The notes: generated by a model from the letters alone, not told the origin. A stretch of DNA of 64,000 nucleotides from Bacteroidales bacterium (GCA_015060865.1 SUXS01000008.1:1-64000); one strand, 5' to 3'; shown: positions 54,021 through 62,502, counted from the first letter of the stretch. Translations and numbers: made by a program.

Positions 54021-54050
54021 TCCTATTATTTCATGTAAATCTCCAAACGA

Positions 54051-55151
54051 ATGAAGAAGACTCTAATTCTGGTATTATTATTATCATCTTTCACTTGTGC
54101 TTTTGCACAGAATGAAGCTCTACCGAGAGATACCAGCAAACAGCAAATGCAAAAGCCCCCCCGTGTACGTCGTCCCTATTTTGATCCAGCCAAGCCCGAC
54201 GTTCACGATCCCGTCATGGCCAAAGGAGAAGATGGACGTTATTATATTTTTGCAACAGGGATGGGCGTAGGAGTAATGTCAAGTGCCGACATGGAAGAAT
54301 GGCAAATAGAACCGGCCGTGCTAAACGAGATACCAGCTTGGGCCGTAGACTCTGTACGTGGTTATCAAGGCCACACTTGGGCGCCCGATATCAGTTATCA
54401 TCATGGGTTATGGCATCTATACTATTCATGTTCCACCTTTGGAAAGAATGGAAGTGCCATTGGGCTTGCAATAAACTCAACACTAGACCCAAGCTCCCCT
54501 GATTTCAAATGGCATGACAAAGGTATGGTGATTGTATCACATCGCAACAAAGACAATTGGAATGCCATTGATCCCAACCTTATTGTAGACAAGAAAGGCA
54601 CCCCATACCTCAGTTTTGGTTCATTCTGGGATGGCATTCAGTTGGTACAATTATCTAAAGAAGATTTCCAGACTCCCGTAAATAAACCAGTAACCATTGC
54701 TCGCAGATACGCGAAGAAATATGTAAATGGTAGAAACATCAACTTCACCGTTGAGGGAAAAGATACCATTGAGGCGGGCGAGAATGCTATAGAGGCCCCC
54801 TTTATCTTTAAGAAAGGAAAGTACTACTATCTGTTTGTAAGTTTTGACTATTGCTGTCGGGGAGAGAGTTCAACCTACAAAACCGTCTACGGACGCTCCA
54901 AGCATATTGAAGGTCCATATTATGATAGAGAAGGACGCCGAATGGATGAGGGTGGAGGTACCTATCTCTTTGGTCCCAATGAAGAATACTTTGGAGTAGG
55001 CCACTGTTCGGTATACCATTTTGAAGGGAAAGACTATTTCGTCTCCCATGCATACGAGAAAGCCCAGCACGGAAGAGCCAAATTATTTATCCGCCCGTTG
55101 TTCTTTGACAAGAAAGGATGGATAGTTCCCCATGCCGATAAAGCGGACTAA
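54051..55151 (+). CDS. GH43 family endo-arabinanase-like enzyme
   Basis: Secreted or periplasmic glycoside hydrolase of 366 residues with a signal peptide (MKKTLILVLLLSSFTCAFAQ). The five-bladed propeller of GH43 shows its three acidic residues: the base Asp in VHDPVMAKGEDGRYYIFATG, the pKa-setting Asp in NAIDPNLIVDKKGTPYLSFG, and the acid Glu in AIEAPFIFKKGKYYYLFVS. The FGSFWDGI, SFDYCCRG and GVGHCSVYH motifs are typical of endo-1,5-alpha-L-arabinanases, the last carrying the His near the active-site calcium. It fits side-chain removal from pectin (RG-I), in line with the divergent esterase. Confidence 0.92.
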   Translation: MKKTLILVLLLSSFTCAFAQNEALPRDTSKQQMQKPPRVRRPYFDPAKPDVHDPVMAKGEDGRYYIFATGMGVGVMSSADMEEWQIEPAVLNEIPAWAVDSVRGYQGHTWAPDISYHHGLWHLYYSCSTFGKNGSAIGLAINSTLDPSSPDFKWHDKGMVIVSHRNKDNWNAIDPNLIVDKKGTPYLSFGSFWDGIQLVQLSKEDFQTPVNKPVTIARRYAKKYVNGRNINFTVEGKDTIEAGENAIEAPFIFKKGKYYYLFVSFDYCCRGESSTYKTVYGRSKHIEGPYYDREGRRMDEGGGTYLFGPNEEYFGVGHCSVYHFEGKDYFVSHAYEKAQHGRAKLFIRPLFFDKKGWIVPHADKAD

Positions 55152-55211
55152 TTGAATAGACTAATTCATGAGTTAGCTGATTTAATATCTAACTCACGTT
55201 AAATAACTATT

Positions 55212-55252
55212 TTCTCTTATAAAAATAAGCAACCATGAATTCATGGTTGCTT
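55212..55252 (-). terminator. Terminator overlapping the 3' end of the XRE gene
   Basis: A perfect 26-base palindrome (55227-55252, half AAGCAACCATGAA), followed on the minus strand by ATTTTTAT. The stop codon of the XRE gene lies inside the stem, so its last codons are part of the terminator. Confidence 0.85.
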
Positions 55253-55801
55253 AAATGTTTCATAGGTACCATCGTCATAGAAAATTTTTATTTCATCAAT
55301 TTTCCTATGCAAGATTTTTTTTATTATACTTGTCTGATTATTAGTACCGAAGCCCTCATTTAGGGGTGTTTGAAGTGGCATTTCCTTGCGTTTTTTTGCA
55401 TTAGCCGTATCCTTGGGCGCATTTATGCGATTCTCAGCAAATAATTCACCTTGATAAAATACGGGAGCAATACGCTGTTCATCTCCATCTTCATGAGAGA
55501 GTGCATCTCTGTTGTCATCTTTCACCACCTGGTTTAGGGCAGTCGCTGTATCCTCTGTATGTTGTATCATTGAGGGATAAGCTTCACCAACGGCACTCTC
55601 GTATGGAGCATTACCGTCAATCAACCAATACAGGTTGATTTTAGGAAACTTCTGATGTATTTTCATCACCACCTCCATACTAGGGTTATTACGTCCACTT
55701 AGTATATGAGATAAGGTAGGTCTATTTACACCAATATAGTCAGCAAATTGACTTTGCGTCATTCCTTCACGCTCTATCATCTCACTAATACGCGATTTCA
55801 T
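55241..55801 (-). CDS. XRE-family transcriptional regulator
   Basis: Protein of 186 residues. The helix-turn-helix spans about residues 3-55 (RISEMIEREGMTQSQFADYI, GVNRPTLSHILSGRNNPS) and continues into the Bacteroidales-typical KFPKINLYWLIDG. A variable, polar middle (about 70-150) is followed by a short conserved end (KIDEIKIFYDDGTYETF). The start at 55801 is an ATG; the alternative at 55813 is TTG. The function of this widespread type is not known; it may act on the repeat-rich AT-rich gap directly upstream. Confidence 0.88.
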   Translation of the reverse strand: MKSRISEMIEREGMTQSQFADYIGVNRPTLSHILSGRNNPSMEVVMKIHQKFPKINLYWLIDGNAPYESAVGEAYPSMIQHTEDTATALNQVVKDDNRDALSHEDGDEQRIAPVFYQGELFAENRINAPKDTANAKKRKEMPLQTPLNEGFGTNNQTSIIKKILHRKIDEIKIFYDDGTYETFKQP

Positions 55802-55813
55802 ATTCCTTATCAA

Positions 55814-56709
55814 GATTAATTTTGTTATTACTAAGAGATTACAAAGTTAAATATTATTATTTACAAATACAATTTATAATTATAATCAATTATGCTGGCA
55901 GTAAATCTACACCAAATAACAAATGTAATTCAATAAAATAGTTCAAATTCACCATCCGCCACTATTTTGCCTATATTTTACTTCATAAATTAAATGTATT
56001 CTATTGATATATTTAATATTATAAGTAGATTTTACTCATTATGGATGGCAAGTATAGGAAATATACATTAAATTCCCCATTACTTATAAAAAACTTTAAT
56101 AAAATATGCTAATATATCTGATATTTAGCAAGATATGAATTATTATTATGATTGCATATAATTGAAATTTCTGAGTTTACAAGTCATGCACTCTCCCACC
56201 CTACATGTAATTACAAATCTAAACTAATTGTATTGTAATATAATTTCCACCTATCTTTTGTAAATTTTAGAGTTGACAAATGTAACAATATGTGGTGTAG
56301 ATTTTATAGAGATAAAGCTTCATGTTTACATTTGTTACCTTATATAGAAACCAACGAAAGAATTTTGCTTAAATTCCGCCAGAATCCCATATTTACGTCC
56401 CAAAGTACAGCTAATCGAAAAAAACGCAAGGAAATAAGGCTAAAAACGGGTAAAATTGAGCATAACTATAATATAAACAATTAGTTACATTAAAAATATA
56501 TCTGTAAGCAAAAATTTCATTCTGAAAATAGCCTCCTCACCTCCTCCATTATTCCATATTAAATAGCGTGAGTCAATATAAGAGGTAATGTTTGGTATCA
56601 TTCAATCAACTCTCCCCTTTGCGCCTAAGGGATCAGGGCGAATGAACGGTTAGTTTGCGAACGGAGTCTAAGGCCTCGCTACTGACGAATATGAAAGCTT
56701 CGGAGCAGC
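55814..56709. other. AT-rich gene-poor region with repeated motifs
   Basis: About 900 bases without a supported gene, extremely AT-rich up to 56500. ACAAATGTAA occurs at 55919-55928 and 56276-56285, with its complement TTACATTTGT at 56326-56335. AAATCTACACCA (55903-55914) is complementary to TGGTGTAGATTT (56293-56304). A 64-codon frame at 56290-56484 crosses these motifs and is not convincing. Candidate operators for the XRE regulator or a decayed element. Confidence 0.55.
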
Positions 56710-56741
56710 TTACAAAAAAAGCAGCGACCATAGATCGCTGC
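56710..56741 (-). terminator. Terminator of the FetAB-like operon
   Basis: Stem GCAGCGA / TCGCTGC (56721-56741), followed on the minus strand by seven T. Confidence 0.85.
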
Positions 56742-56781
56742 CCCATATATTCTAATCCTTAAGCTATTATTGCAATACTCC

Positions 56782-57567
56782 CTACTCTTTCATCACATTC
56801 TTCAATCTGCCATAGCTATCAAAGGCCTGACGCACAGAGAGCCAAATGGCAATCATAAGCGACAGCATAGAAGCCGCCATAGTAATTACTACAATCATAA
56901 TCTGATATTTGATAGCAACATTAGGGCTGCTTCCACCTAGAATCTGCCCTATCATAGTACCAGGCAACGACACGAGTCCCATTACCGCCATATTGGCTAT
57001 GGCCGGACTAAACGATTTTACGATTGCTTGTCGCACAAATGGCTGCAAGGCCTCACTGCGAGATGAGCCATTTCCCAACATATAATAATACAAGTTCTGT
57101 TCACGGCGCAGTGTGGTATAGAAAGCTCCTATCGCTATCACATTTACAGAAAGCATGTTGCCGAGCAATATCCCCATGACAGGAATAAAATACTGCGCAC
57201 TGAATACATTGTTTAGTTTAAGCACAATTCCTAAGAAATACAGTCCCACCAGCACACTTGCTACCATAAAGCCAACAACAAGCGGCATCATCAAGGTCTT
57301 ACGCCTGATCTTAGTCCGTGTGATAGCCGTTTCCGTAGCTATAAAAACCATTATTATTACCCAAAGGCAATTTATTATGGGGTTGTCCCATTCAAACAGA
57401 TAACGCAGATAAACCCCAATAAAAAGCATTTGCAATACCATGCGTATAGTGCCTTCGCAAATCCCCTTCAGTAGTTTTGTCTCATACTTCCATATATAAT
57501 AGATTGGGATTAGCAATAGCAGCAATCCTATTCCCAAGCTTGTATACGATATATCTATAGTGCCCAT
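56782..57567 (-). CDS. ABC transporter permease, FetB-like (UPF0014)
   Basis: Inner-membrane protein of 261 residues with about seven membrane segments (for example LGIGLLLLLIPIYYIWKY and CLWVIIMVFIATETAI). It has the family motifs ETAITRTKIRRK, PVMGILLGNMLSVN and GLVSLPGTMIGQILGGSSP. In E. coli FetA/FetB export iron and raise resistance to oxidative stress. The ATPase partner lies directly upstream on the same strand, and ferritin and superoxide reductase follow, which supports an iron role. The substrate was not tested. Confidence 0.88.
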   Translation of the reverse strand: MGTIDISYTSLGIGLLLLLIPIYYIWKYETKLLKGICEGTIRMVLQMLFIGVYLRYLFEWDNPIINCLWVIIMVFIATETAITRTKIRRKTLMMPLVVGFMVASVLVGLYFLGIVLKLNNVFSAQYFIPVMGILLGNMLSVNVIAIGAFYTTLRREQNLYYYMLGNGSSRSEALQPFVRQAIVKSFSPAIANMAVMGLVSLPGTMIGQILGGSSPNVAIKYQIMIVVITMAASMLSLMIAIWLSVRQAFDSYGRLKNVMKE

Positions 57568-57586
57568 TTTTATGCTATCTCATCTT

Positions 57587-58213
57587 TTATTCCAGCGAAA
57601 TCACGTTAGAGCAGCCTGAAATGAAGTTGCTATCGTGCGATACCGCCACAATTGTTGTTCCTTTGCGCTGTTGTACCTGAAGGAATTCCATTACTCGGTT
57701 ACGTGACTCCGCATCTAAAGCTGCCGTAGGCTCATCCAATAACCATATTTTTTTATTCCTCACCGACAGTGCTGCCAATATGATGCGCTGCCGTTGTCCT
57801 CCCGACACTTCCGAAACACGCTTCTCCAACAGGTCTACCCCAACATCCAATAAGGCCATGTTCTCATGCAGCAAATCCGTGGATGATTGTACGTTTTTCA
57901 CCCCTCCACCCATACGGATAGTATGGTTTACCAGTTCGCGAACCGTTTCGTTTGGAAACGCCAGGTCTTGAGGGAGATACACCGTCTTTTTGCGTACAGA
58001 TTCACAGGTAAATTCGTTCATTTTTACACCATCTACCATGATTGTACCTCCAACGGTTGGTGTAAGCCCTATGAAGGCTTTCAAGAGAGAGGTTTTTCCA
58101 CATCCAGACTTACCTACTACACAAGCCCACTCCCCTTTCTTGATATGACAAGAAAAGTGTTCAATCACGTTCTCCTCCCCAAAACGAATGGACAGATTCT
58201 CTACCAGAAGCAT
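57587..58213 (-). CDS. ABC transporter ATP-binding protein, FetA-like
   Basis: Nucleotide-binding subunit of 208 residues. Walker A GKSGCGKTS, Q-loop in VYLPQDL, signature VSGGQRQR, Walker B IWLLDEPTAALD, and the switch histidine in VAVSHDS are all intact, so it should hydrolyse ATP. The start at 58213 (MLLVENLSIRFGEENV) is chosen because a promoter box lies between it and the longer start at 58279. The permease gene begins 19 bases after its stop. Small single-domain ATPases of this size fit the FetA type. Confidence 0.9.
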   Translation of the reverse strand: MLLVENLSIRFGEENVIEHFSCHIKKGEWACVVGKSGCGKTSLLKAFIGLTPTVGGTIMVDGVKMNEFTCESVRKKTVYLPQDLAFPNETVRELVNHTIRMGGGVKNVQSSTDLLHENMALLDVGVDLLEKRVSEVSGGQRQRIILAALSVRNKKIWLLDEPTAALDAESRNRVMEFLQVQQRKGTTIVAVSHDSNFISGCSNVISLE

Positions 58214-58252
58214 TAGCTTTACTTTAATTTGAATTTTAGTTTCAATTGGAGA

Positions 58253-58260
58253 CAAAAGTA
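58253..58260 (-). promoter_or_regulatory. -7 box (TACTTTTG) of the FetAB-like operon
   Basis: Exact TAnnTTTG on the minus strand, 39 bases before the ATPase start at 58213. Confidence 0.5.
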
Positions 58261-58310
58261 CAATTTTTATTTGACACATGCCTTATATAAGAGCAACAAA
58301 AGACCTAAAC

Positions 58311-58346
58311 AAAAAAAACAGGTGCACAGAAATCTCCGTGCACCTG
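58311..58346 (-). terminator. Terminator after ferritin
   Basis: Perfect stem CAGGTGCAC / GTGCACCTG with a 10-base loop (58319-58346), followed on the minus strand by eight T. It separates ferritin from the FetAB-like operon. Confidence 0.95.
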
Positions 58347-58386
58347 CAATTACCAGCTATTATTTGCTGCTTTCTATAGTATTTAT

Positions 58387-58908
58387 TTATTCTGCTGTAC
58401 TCAAAGGTGAAGCCTGTGTATAAGTACGTGTGGCAAGTTCCTTGTCAAGCATATACATGCCATACTTGTTTCCTTCCACAGCTTCTACTGCGGCTATCAT
58501 TTCGCGAGCGCTCTCCTCTTCTTCTACCTGCTCGTCAATAAACCATACCATACGGTTGATAGAGGCAAAGTCGCGATCCTCATTGGCAATAGCTGCAAGG
58601 TTGTTTATAAGTGAGGTCACCTTCTTCTCGTGCTCAAGAGTCTGGGTAAACATAGCCAATACGCTATCCCATGTAGTAGGCACCTCCTCAATGGGGAGCA
58701 GTGTAACCTTTGCATCGCGTGAGTTGAGGTAGTTCATGAAGATGCGTGCATGATCATTTTCCTCTTGGAATTGCACGTAGAACCAGTTTGCTACGCCCTT
58801 GAGTCCCTTGGCTTCTGCATCCATTGACATGGCGAGGTATAGATAGGCCGACCATAGCTCGGCATTGATCTGAGCATTAATAGCTTCGTGTAGTTTCTTG
58901 CTTAACAT
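58387..58908 (-). CDS. Ferritin (non-haem, FtnA type)
   Basis: Iron-storage protein of 173 residues forming 24-subunit shells that oxidise and store Fe2+. The start at 58908 gives MLSKKLHEAINAQINAE. The ferroxidase centre is visible: E17 (NAELWSAYLYL), E49 and H52 (EENDHARIF), E in LEHEKKVTSL, and EQVEEEESA with its neighbouring glutamine. Haem-ligand Met of bacterioferritin is not at the expected place, so FtnA type is preferred. Its neighbours handle iron and superoxide. A simple-repeat island separates it from the superoxide reductase gene. Confidence 0.95.
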   Translation of the reverse strand: MLSKKLHEAINAQINAELWSAYLYLAMSMDAEAKGLKGVANWFYVQFQEENDHARIFMNYLNSRDAKVTLLPIEEVPTTWDSVLAMFTQTLEHEKKVTSLINNLAAIANEDRDFASINRMVWFIDEQVEEEESAREMIAAVEAVEGNKYGMYMLDKELATRTYTQASPLSTAE

Positions 58909-58916
58909 ATTATTCA

Positions 58917-58968
58917 ATGTTTAGAGTTTAATGTTTAGAGTTTAGAGTTCAATGTTTAGAGTTGATAG
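58917..58968. repeat. Simple-phrase repeat island (TTTAGAGTT / AATG type)
   Basis: Four to five variants of AATGTTTAGAGTT fill the ferritin to superoxide reductase gap, right up to the ferritin start. Same style as the islands at 21908, 27153 and 60457 but with a different phrase. Confidence 0.75.
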
Positions 58969-58973
58969 ATGGC

Positions 58974-59354
58974 TCAGATCTCTGTTTTCCACACACCATG
59001 CAGGTTGCAATATTCATACACGGCAATGGGTTTGTCGTTGCATACGCAGAACACAGCTTCTGGCTTGCCTTCGTGAGGTAGGTCAATGCGGATGCCGCCA
59101 TTCTCGGTCTCTACATAGATGAAAGCAATATGGTGATCTTCCGTCATGGGGTGTGCTACGCTACCAACCTCCACCTTGATGTGGCAATCGTCGATACGTG
59201 TCACTACCGGGAGATGTTTTTCCACACTGGCATCTACTGTATTCACTGTCAACTCTTTCATCTTCTCTCCACAGCAAACTACGGGAACTTTAGAGTCTAC
59301 AATCTTCTGGATTACATTACCACAATGTTCGCATTTAAAAAACTTTACAGCCAT
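58974..59354 (-). CDS. dfx: Desulfoferrodoxin (2Fe superoxide reductase)
   Basis: Reduces superoxide to peroxide without making oxygen, as anaerobes need. 126 residues, two iron sites. The N-terminal FeCys4 desulforedoxin-like centre has C8, C11, C27, C28 (CEHC and VVCCGEKM). The catalytic site has H47 (VEKHLPVV, with the flanking lysine K46), H68, H74, C116 and H119 (CNLHGVW). All ligands are present. It works with a rubredoxin-type donor and with peroxidases such as Tpx at 28.4 kb. It has a consensus promoter. Confidence 0.96.
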   Translation of the reverse strand: MAVKFFKCEHCGNVIQKIVDSKVPVVCCGEKMKELTVNTVDASVEKHLPVVTRIDDCHIKVEVGSVAHPMTEDHHIAFIYVETENGGIRIDLPHEGKPEAVFCVCNDKPIAVYEYCNLHGVWKTEI

Positions 59355-59397
59355 AATTTTATAGTTTTAAGAGGTTATTAATTTCTTTTTTCTACGA

Positions 59398-59429
59398 CAA
59401 AGTTAAGGTATAAATTCCATACCTGCAAA
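59398..59429 (-). promoter_or_regulatory. Promoter (TTTG-N20-TAACTTTG) of desulfoferrodoxin
   Basis: Minus strand: TTTG (59429-59426), 20-base spacer, TAACTTTG (59405-59398), an exact consensus 43 bases before the ATG. Confidence 0.88.
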
Positions 59430-59628
59430 TACATTTCATCTATCGAGTAATAGTCAAAACCAATCTTGGGTGTTAACTTGCTCTTAATATGAAACGCGAA
59501 TCAATCCAAGGGGCAAAGATGGGAACCTCACATTGCTTCATCATGTATTATTGCAAGAAATCTTGTTTCCACTATGCTATAACCCTTTGCTCCCCTATAT
59601 TGTTTTTTCATTCCTATAAAAAAATCCC

Positions 59629-59802
59629 TTAGCCGGCCAGCATCGTGCACACAACATATAGTGCAACTACTGCCGCCAACAATATAAGTAAGAATCCCAT
59701 TGAGAATCCGTTAAACTTACGCTTTGCGGGCCCCATTCCAGCCTCCGGAAGTTCTTGCTGAGCTACTTCCTTACTTTTGTTACTATCGTTTTCTCTCATC
59801 AT
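59629..59802 (-). CDS. Small membrane protein, 57 aa
   Basis: Reads MMRENDSNKSKEVAQQELPE, a short polar N-terminus, then a basic patch (GPAKRKFNG) and one membrane segment (GFLLILLAAVVALYVVCTML) that ends four residues before the stop, as in tail-anchored proteins. Two start ATGs follow each other (59802 and 59799). A TACATTTG box lies at 59824-59817. Not recognised. It is short and easily missed, but promoter, start and a clean membrane tail support it. Confidence 0.65.
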   Translation of the reverse strand: MMRENDSNKSKEVAQQELPEAGMGPAKRKFNGFSMGFLLILLAAVVALYVVCTMLAG

Positions 59803-59816
59803 ACAATCAGTTTTTG

Positions 59817-59824
59817 CAAATGTA
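59817..59824 (-). promoter_or_regulatory. -7 box (TACATTTG) for the 57-aa membrane protein
   Basis: Exact TAnnTTTG on the minus strand, 14 bases before the first ATG. Confidence 0.5.
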
Positions 59825-59937
59825 CAAAAGTTTCTTGTTACTTAATCGATATATCTCAGATATTTTTATCACAGTGTACAAACAAATCATATTCCCATAC
59901 GTTGATAAGAGGTATTAACCATATATATATATATCTT

Positions 59938-60456
59938 ATGAAAATAGGTATTCTCGCCAGCCTTCTTTGTGGACTCAGTATGGCAGTTCATGCGCAAAAG
60001 GTAGACAACAGCACTATCACTTCGTTTGACCTCAACCGTTATTTGGGTAAATGGTACGAAATAGCCCGCTACGACCATGCTTTCGAGCGTGATCTTGTAG
60101 GTGCTACCGCTGAGTACACATTGCTCGACAATGGTATGATTAAGGTACTCAACAGCGGTCATCTCTACACCCTCGACGGCAAGTTCAAGGAAAGCACAGG
60201 TAAAGCCAAGCCCAACAAGAACGGCAAGCCAGGACAGTTGCGCGTCAGTTTCTTTGGTCCCTTCTATAGCGATTATTACATCCTCGACCTCGCGCCCGAC
60301 TATTCCTACTCGGTCGTAGGCAGTAGTAGCCCCAAATACCTTTGGATACTTAGCCGTACACCACAACTGAAGCCCGATGTGCAGAGCAAGATTATCAAGA
60401 ACCTTCAGAAACGAGGCTACGACACCTCCAAACTGATTTGGGTGGAACAGAAGTAA
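59938..60456 (+). CDS. Lipocalin (Blc-like)
   Basis: Protein of 172 residues with a signal peptide (MKIGILASLLCGLSMAVHAQ; no lipobox cysteine after it, unlike E. coli Blc). The lipocalin first motif G-x-W is present in YLGKWYEIARYDHAFE. Later family motifs are NVxR-like VEYTLLD replaced by ATAEYTLLDNGMIKV, then RVSFFGPFYSDYYILDLA and YLWILSRTP. It probably binds lipids in the periplasm and serves envelope repair or stress. The longer frame from 59755 overlaps the opposite-strand membrane protein gene and lacks a signal peptide, so 59938 is chosen. It precedes a simple-repeat island. Confidence 0.9.
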   Translation: MKIGILASLLCGLSMAVHAQKVDNSTITSFDLNRYLGKWYEIARYDHAFERDLVGATAEYTLLDNGMIKVLNSGHLYTLDGKFKESTGKAKPNKNGKPGQLRVSFFGPFYSDYYILDLAPDYSYSVVGSSSPKYLWILSRTPQLKPDVQSKIIKNLQKRGYDTSKLIWVEQK

Positions 60457-60508
60457 TGAGTTGTGAGCTATGAGCTGTGAGCTGTGAGTTGTGGGCTATG
60501 AGCCTAAA
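60457..60508. repeat. Simple-phrase repeat island (GAGCTGTGA type)
   Basis: Variants of TGAGCTATGAGCTGTGAG follow directly after the lipocalin stop. Fourth island of this style. Confidence 0.75.
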
Positions 60509-60620
60509 AATAGAATGTTTTGGCTGATTGCAATAAAATAATGAATTCATCATTCATAATTCAAATAATATTTTTACATTTGCAGCTGACATTGTCTAAT
60601 ACCGAAAAGAACACACAACC

Positions 60621-62381
60621 ATGAAAAAGGAGATTAAATTCAGCCTTTTGTACCGCGACATGTTCCAGTCATCAGGCAAGTACCAACCCCGTGCCGACCA
60701 ACTCGCCCGCATAGCCCCCGTCATCGTTGAGATGGGCTGCTTTGCTCGTGTAGAGACCAACGGTGGAGCCTTCGAACAGGTAAACCTGCTCTATGGCGAG
60801 AATCCCAACACGGCCGTGCGTACCTTCACCAAGACCTTCCACGAAGCAGGCATACAGACCCACATGCTCGACCGCGCACTCAACGGTCTGCGTATGTTCC
60901 CCGTACCTGCCGACGTTCGTCGTCTTATGTATAAGGTAAAGAAGGCCCAGGGTACCGATATCACCCGTATCTTCTGCGGACTCAACGATGCCCGCAACAT
61001 TATCCCCTCCATCAAGTATGCTCTCGAGGCAGGCATGATACCACAAGCTGCGCTCTGTATCACCCACTCCCCTATCCATACCGTTGAGTACTACACCGAG
61101 CTGGCCGACAAGCTCATCGCTGCCGGAGCCACCGAGATAGCGCTCAAGGACATGGCAGGCATCGGGCGCCCCAAGATGCTGGGCCAGCTGGTCAAGAACA
61201 TCAAGACCCGCCACCCCGAAGTCATCGTGCAGTACCACGGCCACTCAGGCCCGGGTCTCTCCATGGCCTCCATCCTCGAGGTGTGCGAGAATGGTGCCGA
61301 CATCATCGACACCGCCATCGAGCCCCTGTCGTGGGGTAAGGTGCACCCAGACATCATCTCCGTGCAGGCCATGCTCAAGGATGCCGGTTTCCAAGTGCCC
61401 GAGATCAATATGAACGCCTACATGAAGGCACGCAGCCTCACACAGGAGTTCATGGACGATTTCCTCGGCTACTTCATGGACCCCACGAACAAGCACATGT
61501 CGTCACTGCTGCTCAAGTGCGGACTCCCTGGTGGCATGATGGGCTCCATGATGGCCGACCTGAAGGGTGTGCATGCCGGCATCAACCTTATCCTCAAGGG
61601 ACAGGGCAAAGCTCCGCTCAGCATCGACGATCTTGTCATCATGCTCTTCGATGAGGTAGAATACGTATGGCCCAAGCTGGGCTATCCCCCACTCGTGACT
61701 CCTTATAGCCAGTACGTGAAGAACATCGCCTTGATGAACCTCATGCAGCTCATCAAGGGTGAGGAGCGCTTCTCCATGATTGACAACAATGCGTGGGATA
61801 TGATTCTTGGCAAGTGTGGCCGCCTGCCCGGACCGTTGGCACCCGAGATTATCGAGCTGGCCAAGAGCCAGGGCCGCGAGTTCACCGATGCCGACCCGCA
61901 GAGCTACTACCCCGATGCCCTCGACACCTACCGCAAGGAGATGAAAGAACTGGGTTGGGATACTGGCAAGGACGACGAGGAGCTCTTCGAGTTTGCCATG
62001 CACGACCGTCAGTACCGTGACTACCGCTCAGGCGTAGCCAAGCAGCGCTTCGAGACCGAGCTGCAGAAAGCCAAGGATGCAGCACTCGGCGGCACAGGTG
62101 TTACTCCCGAACAGCTACAGGCCCTCAAGCATGCTAAGGCCGATGCCATCTGCGCACCGGAGAATGGACAAGTAATTTGGGAAATCTCTGTAGAAGGTCC
62201 CTCATCAGCCCCTAACGTAGGGCGCACCTATAAGGAGGGTGAGCTGATGTGCCACATCGCCACACGCTGGGGACAGATGGTTCCTGTCTACGCAGGCTTT
62301 TCCGGCCGTCTGGCCGAGGTGACTCCACAGGGAGCCACCGTGATGAAGGGCGATGCCGTGGCATATATAGAGCGTAATTGA
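60621..62381 (+). CDS. OadA-like carboxyltransferase subunit lacking the biotin-carrying lysine
   Basis: Protein of 586 residues of the pyruvate/oxaloacetate carboxyltransferase family. The HMGL-like TIM barrel spans about residues 1-300 (FARVETNGGAFEQVNL, LKDMAGIGRPKMLGQLV, and the metal ligands in YHGHSGPGLS); the PYC_OADA domain follows (VWPKLGYPPLVTPYSQYV, GKCGRLPGPLAPEI). The C-terminal biotinyl-like domain has its fold (ICAPENGQVIWEI to TPQGATVMKGDAVAYIE), but the place of the A-M-K-M hairpin reads ATRWGQM (about residues 547-553), without the lysine that carries biotin. The carrier must then be a separate protein, or the domain has another role. Likely part of a Na+-pumping decarboxylase or transcarboxylase complex. 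Confidence 0.9.
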   Translation: MKKEIKFSLLYRDMFQSSGKYQPRADQLARIAPVIVEMGCFARVETNGGAFEQVNLLYGENPNTAVRTFTKTFHEAGIQTHMLDRALNGLRMFPVPADVRRLMYKVKKAQGTDITRIFCGLNDARNIIPSIKYALEAGMIPQAALCITHSPIHTVEYYTELADKLIAAGATEIALKDMAGIGRPKMLGQLVKNIKTRHPEVIVQYHGHSGPGLSMASILEVCENGADIIDTAIEPLSWGKVHPDIISVQAMLKDAGFQVPEINMNAYMKARSLTQEFMDDFLGYFMDPTNKHMSSLLLKCGLPGGMMGSMMADLKGVHAGINLILKGQGKAPLSIDDLVIMLFDEVEYVWPKLGYPPLVTPYSQYVKNIALMNLMQLIKGEERFSMIDNNAWDMILGKCGRLPGPLAPEIIELAKSQGREFTDADPQSYYPDALDTYRKEMKELGWDTGKDDEELFEFAMHDRQYRDYRSGVAKQRFETELQKAKDAALGGTGVTPEQLQALKHAKADAICAPENGQVIWEISVEGPSSAPNVGRTYKEGELMCHIATRWGQMVPVYAGFSGRLAEVTPQGATVMKGDAVAYIERN

Positions 62382-62403
62382 AAAGTTGTAATTTTAATAT
62401 GAA

Positions 62404-62433
62404 GAGCCGGCCTTGAAGGTCGGCTTTTTCTTT
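62404..62433 (+). terminator. Terminator after the oadA-like gene
   Basis: Stem AGCCGGCC / GGTCGGCT with one G-T pair, followed by TTTTCTTTTT. Confidence 0.88.
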
Positions 62434-62502
62434 TTACATAGGCAGAGGGGGTGTGTGCAGCCTTCCCCTCCGTGCTTACGCGAGAATGGGCTGTGTTCCT
62501 TG

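Noticed and set aside
56290-56484. A 64-codon frame in the AT-rich gap
   Set aside because: Low-complexity composition, crossing repeated motifs, with no promoter box at a useful distance.
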